NCBI GenBank assembly: GCA_937967645.1
Contig: CALBTT010000001.1
Location: 1-7,906 of the forward strand
Reading direction: 5' to 3'
DNA length: 7,906 nucleotides
Origin: an uncultured Zoogloea sp.
Lineage (GTDB): Bacteria > Pseudomonadota > Gammaproteobacteria > Burkholderiales > Rhodocyclaceae
Of this stretch, positions 5,855-7,906 are shown in pieces (positions within the stretch are counted from its first letter, which is position 1; every line of letters starts with the position of its first letter). A program made the translations under genes and the position numbers. Below the pieces are notes generated by a model, which saw only the letters and a program-made list of their open reading frames with translations, had not been told where the DNA came from and made no database searches.

Positions 5855-5939
5855 GTTGGGGCGGATTCAGCCGCCCTCGGACTTCGATCGACGGCCGGTG
5901 CTTGATAGACGCACAGTGGGCGGCTGAAGCCGCCCCTAC
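5855..5939. repeat. REPIN-like paired palindrome, copy 3 (longer, one degenerate arm)
   Basis: The right arm (5918-5939) is identical to the arms of copies 1 and 2. The left arm (5855-5876) has two changes, GTTG for GTAG at the foot and an A for C next to the loop, so its own stem is slightly damaged. The spacer is 41 nt instead of 23. It begins with a GGACTTCGATC block (5879-5889) like GGACTCGGATC in copy 1 (942-952), and its second half resembles the plus-strand spacer of copy 2 (GGTGCTTGAT against GGTGGTTGAT). The extra heptamer CCCCTAC (5945-5951) lies outside the right arm and contains the ubiX stop codon. The element fills the gap between ubiX and the LON-domain gene. Confidence 0.88.
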
Positions 5940-5956
5940 ACCTGCCCCTACACCTG
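5933..5956. repeat. Tandem 12-bp repeat at the ubiX stop codon
   Basis: Two perfect copies of CCCCTACACCTG (5933-5944 and 5945-5956) are followed by a partial third unit, CCCCT (5957-5961). The first copy overlaps the foot of REPIN copy 3; the second encodes the last residues and stop of UbiX (GQV-stop on the minus strand). Slippage here would explain the duplicated GTAGGGG heptamer at this locus. Confidence 0.85.
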
Positions 5957-6586
5957 CCCCTCGTCTTCGCCCCAGCGGGGCATCAGGGTGTGGGCAACGC
6001 CGAGCTGGTCGAGGATGCGGGCGACGACGAAGTCCACCAGCTGCTCCACGCTCTGCGGGCGGTGGTAGAAACCGGGGTTGGCCGGCAGGATGACCACGCC
6101 CATCCGCGCCAGGCGCAGCATGTTCTCCAGGTGCAGCACCGAGAACGGCGTCTCCCGCGGCACCAGGATGAGCTTGCGGCCCTCCTTGATGGCCACGTCG
6201 GCGGCCCGCTCGATCAGGTTGCCGGCCAGGCCTGCGGCGATCGAGGCCAGCGAACCCATGGTGCACGGGCACACCACCATGGCATCGGGTGGGTTGGAGC
6301 CGGAGGCCGGCGGGGCGAACCATTCCTCCCGGCCGAACACCCGCAGCTGCCCGGGCGCCGCGCCGAAGCGCTCGCCCAGCAGGGCCTCCACCTCCGCCGG
6401 GCGCCCCGGCAGGGCCAGGTCCATCTCCTGGCGGGCGACGATCTGGGCCACCTGGGAATACAGCAGCCAGACCCGACAGCCGCCGGCCAGCAGGGTCTCG
6501 ACCAGGCGCAGGCCATAGGGCATGCCCGACGCACCGGTCAGGGCGACGGCAACGGTACGGCAGGGGCGGGCATCGATGGCGTTCAT
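5948..6586 (-). CDS. ubiX: Flavin prenyltransferase UbiX
   Basis: 212 residues. UbiX joins dimethylallyl monophosphate to FMN, making prenylated FMN, the cofactor of UbiD-type decarboxylases in ubiquinone synthesis and aromatic metabolism. Residues described for the Pseudomonas aeruginosa enzyme are all present with a constant offset of five: Ser20 in the FMN-binding TGASG, Glu54, Trp89, Arg127, Lys134, Arg144-Glu145 in VPRETPF, Tyr174, Arg190 and Trp205. The block CPCTMGSLASIAAGLAGN (106-123) is typical of the family. It is a soluble Rossmann-like flavoprotein and forms dodecamers in characterised homologues. The ATG at 6586 has no strong Shine-Dalgarno, and 48 nt separate it from the symporter upstream, leaving open whether they are co-transcribed. 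No UbiD gene lies in the window. The TAG stop falls inside a 12-bp tandem repeat adjoining REPIN copy 3. Confidence 0.96.
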   Translation of the reverse strand: MNAIDARPCRTVAVALTGASGMPYGLRLVETLLAGGCRVWLLYSQVAQIVARQEMDLALPGRPAEVEALLGERFGAAPGQLRVFGREEWFAPPASGSNPPDAMVVCPCTMGSLASIAAGLAGNLIERAADVAIKEGRKLILVPRETPFSVLHLENMLRLARMGVVILPANPGFYHRPQSVEQLVDFVVARILDQLGVAHTLMPRWGEDEGQV

Positions 6587-6634
6587 TGCAGGGACAGACA
6601 GACCAGGAGCGTGAGGGTTCGCGGCATCGTCCGT

Positions 6635-7906
6635 TCAGGGGCGATGGTGGTGGATCACGCCGATGCCCTCATGGGCCACCCCATGGGCATCCGCCGCATG
6701 GTGGCCATGGCGCAGCCGGTCGTGTACATGAATGTCGTGGGGCAGACGCTGCTTGACCAGCGAGCCGATGACCATGCCGACCAGACTGGCCCCCAGCCCT
6801 GCCAGCTGGGCCGGGATGAAGGGATCCTCCCCACCCGCCAGGTGCACCGCCAGCCACACCGCGATGCCGCAGAAGATGGAGACGAGCGCCCCCTGGTTGG
6901 TGGCCCGCCGCCAGTACAGGCCGCACAGCAGCGGCACGAAGGCCGCCACCAGGGTGACCTGGTAGGCGTTCTCGACCATCTTGAAGATGCTCGCCTTGGA
7001 ATACATGGCGTACAGGGTCACCAGCACGGTGAAGGTGAAGGTCACCACGCGCATCCAGAACAGCAGCTTGCGGTCGGTGAGGTTGGGCAGGGCCGGCTTG
7101 AGGATGTTCTCGGTGAAGGTCACCGACGGCGCCAGCAGGGTGGCCGAAGCACAGCTCTTGATGGCCGACAGCAGGGCCCCGAAGAACATGATCTGGGCCA
7201 CCAGCGGCGCCTTGGACAGGACCAGCTCGGGCAGGATCATCTGGGAATCGGTGTCGATCAGGCGCCCCACCATGTCGGGGGAGATCAGGGTGGCCGAGTA
7301 GGCCAGGAACATCGGCACGAAGGCGAAGGCGAAATACAGGCTGCCCCCCAGCACCGAGCCCCACACCGCGATCTTCTCGGACTTGGCCGACTGGACCCGC
7401 TGGAACACGTCCTGCTGCGGGATGGAGCCGAGCATCATGGTGATGGCGGCGGCGAAGAAGGCGATCATTTCCCTGGGCTCCGCCGGCGGCAGGAAGTCGA
7501 ACTTGCCTTCGTTGAAGGCGTGGCTCACCACCACGCTCACGCCGCCGGCCATGCCGCTCACCTCGCCGCCGATCCACAGCATGCCGATGACGATGATGAT
7601 CATCTGCAGGAAGTCGGTCACAGCCACCGCCCACATGCCGCCGAACAGGGTGTACACAAGGATGGTCGCCGAGCCGATCCACATGCCGGCCAGCTTGCTG
7701 ATCTCGCCGCCCGACACCACGTTGAAGACCAGCCCCAGGGCGGAGATCTGCGCGCCCACCCAGCCCAGGTAAGAGATCACGATGGCCACCGTGGTGAGCA
7801 CCTCCACCCCGCGGCCATAGCGCTTCTTGTAGAAGTCGCCGATGGTCAGCAGGTTCATGCGGTAGAGCGGCGCGGCGAAGAACAGGCCGACCAGGATCAG
7901 GCACAT
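6635..7906 (-). CDS. Sodium:solute symporter (SSS/SLC5 family), N-terminus outside window
   Basis: The visible 423 residues form the C-terminal majority of a sodium-coupled transporter in the inner membrane. Family marks are PLYRMNLLTIGDFYKKRYG (13-31), GGMWAVAVTDFLQ (89-101, the TM5 signature region), MLGSIPQQDVFQRVQSAKS (158-176) and ALLSAIKSCASATLL (244-258), the place of the SSS Na+-site helix. About ten hydrophobic segments are seen. The Met at 7904-7906 is an internal residue at the window edge: the reading frame is open there, and about 60 residues carrying the first membrane helices should lie beyond. The substrate cannot be deduced; the family covers proline, pantothenate, acetate, sugars and others. 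The cytoplasmic-looking tail (390-421) is unusual in holding 11 histidines in 32 residues. ubiX follows after 48 nt on the same strand. Confidence 0.92.
   Translation of the reverse strand: MCLILVGLFFAAPLYRMNLLTIGDFYKKRYGRGVEVLTTVAIVISYLGWVGAQISALGLVFNVVSGGEISKLAGMWIGSATILVYTLFGGMWAVAVTDFLQMIIIVIGMLWIGGEVSGMAGGVSVVVSHAFNEGKFDFLPPAEPREMIAFFAAAITMMLGSIPQQDVFQRVQSAKSEKIAVWGSVLGGSLYFAFAFVPMFLAYSATLISPDMVGRLIDTDSQMILPELVLSKAPLVAQIMFFGALLSAIKSCASATLLAPSVTFTENILKPALPNLTDRKLLFWMRVVTFTFTVLVTLYAMYSKASIFKMVENAYQVTLVAAFVPLLCGLYWRRATNQGALVSIFCGIAVWLAVHLAGGEDPFIPAQLAGLGASLVGMVIGSLVKQRLPHDIHVHDRLRHGHHAADAHGVAHEGIGVIHHHRP

Noticed and set aside
918..5939. CRISPR repeats or transposon ends
   Set aside because: The repeats are kilobases apart in inverted pairs with related spacers, and no cas or transposase gene is present.
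7904..7906. ATG at the window edge as the true start of the symporter
   Set aside because: SSS proteins carry about 60 residues with the first membrane helices before this CLILVGLFF segment; the frame is open to the edge.

Overview
The window is high-G+C, densely packed bacterial chromosome. It looks most like a proteobacterium: a betaproteobacterium (Rhodocyclales-like) or a high-G+C gammaproteobacterium such as a pseudomonad. This rests on the gene set (YejK/NdpA, a proteobacterial-type DgkA, MutY, UbiX) and on GTAG-footed REP palindromes; the exact genus cannot be read from the sequence. It also appears to be the very start of an assembled contig, because bases 5-38 are a perfect copy of the Illumina TruSeq read-2 adapter/primer and are not native DNA.

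Layout. (1) 39-911, +: 3' part of an RlmN/Cfr-family radical-SAM RNA methyltransferase, beheaded by the adapter junction. (2) 1043-2050, -: the 37-kDa nucleoid-associated protein NdpA/YejK, convergent with gene 1. (3) 4102 down to 2197, -: a tight four-gene run, flavin reductase > alpha/beta hydrolase > diacylglycerol kinase DgkA > a 68-residue Cys-motif protein, with gaps of 4, 20 and 7 nt. (4) 4198-5280, +: adenine DNA glycosylase MutY, starting at TTG and divergent from the flavin reductase across a 95-bp regulatory gap. (5) 7906 down to 5240, -: a sodium:solute symporter (N-terminus beyond the window) with a His-rich tail, then the flavin prenyltransferase UbiX, then a stand-alone LON substrate-binding-domain protein whose 3' end overlaps that of mutY by 41 bp. 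No stretch over 300 bases lacks a gene.

The most interesting non-coding signal is a family of three paired palindromes (REPIN-like elements) at 918-984, 2108-2174 and 5855-5939. Each has two inverted copies of a GTAG-footed 22-nt REP. Each lies just 3' of a gene, and each has one extra GTAGGGG heptamer outside only the arm that faces that gene, 3, 4 or 5 nt away. Two of these heptamers supply the stop codon of the upstream gene. The spacers of copies 1 and 2 align (15 of 23 positions) when the elements are oriented by the heptamer, so the elements appear to have a polarity relative to transcription.

Functionally the genes are mostly housekeeping: RNA modification, nucleoid, phospholipid recycling, base-excision repair, prenyl-FMN supply and transport. 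No defence system, prophage, insertion sequence with a transposase, CRISPR array, tRNA or rRNA was seen.
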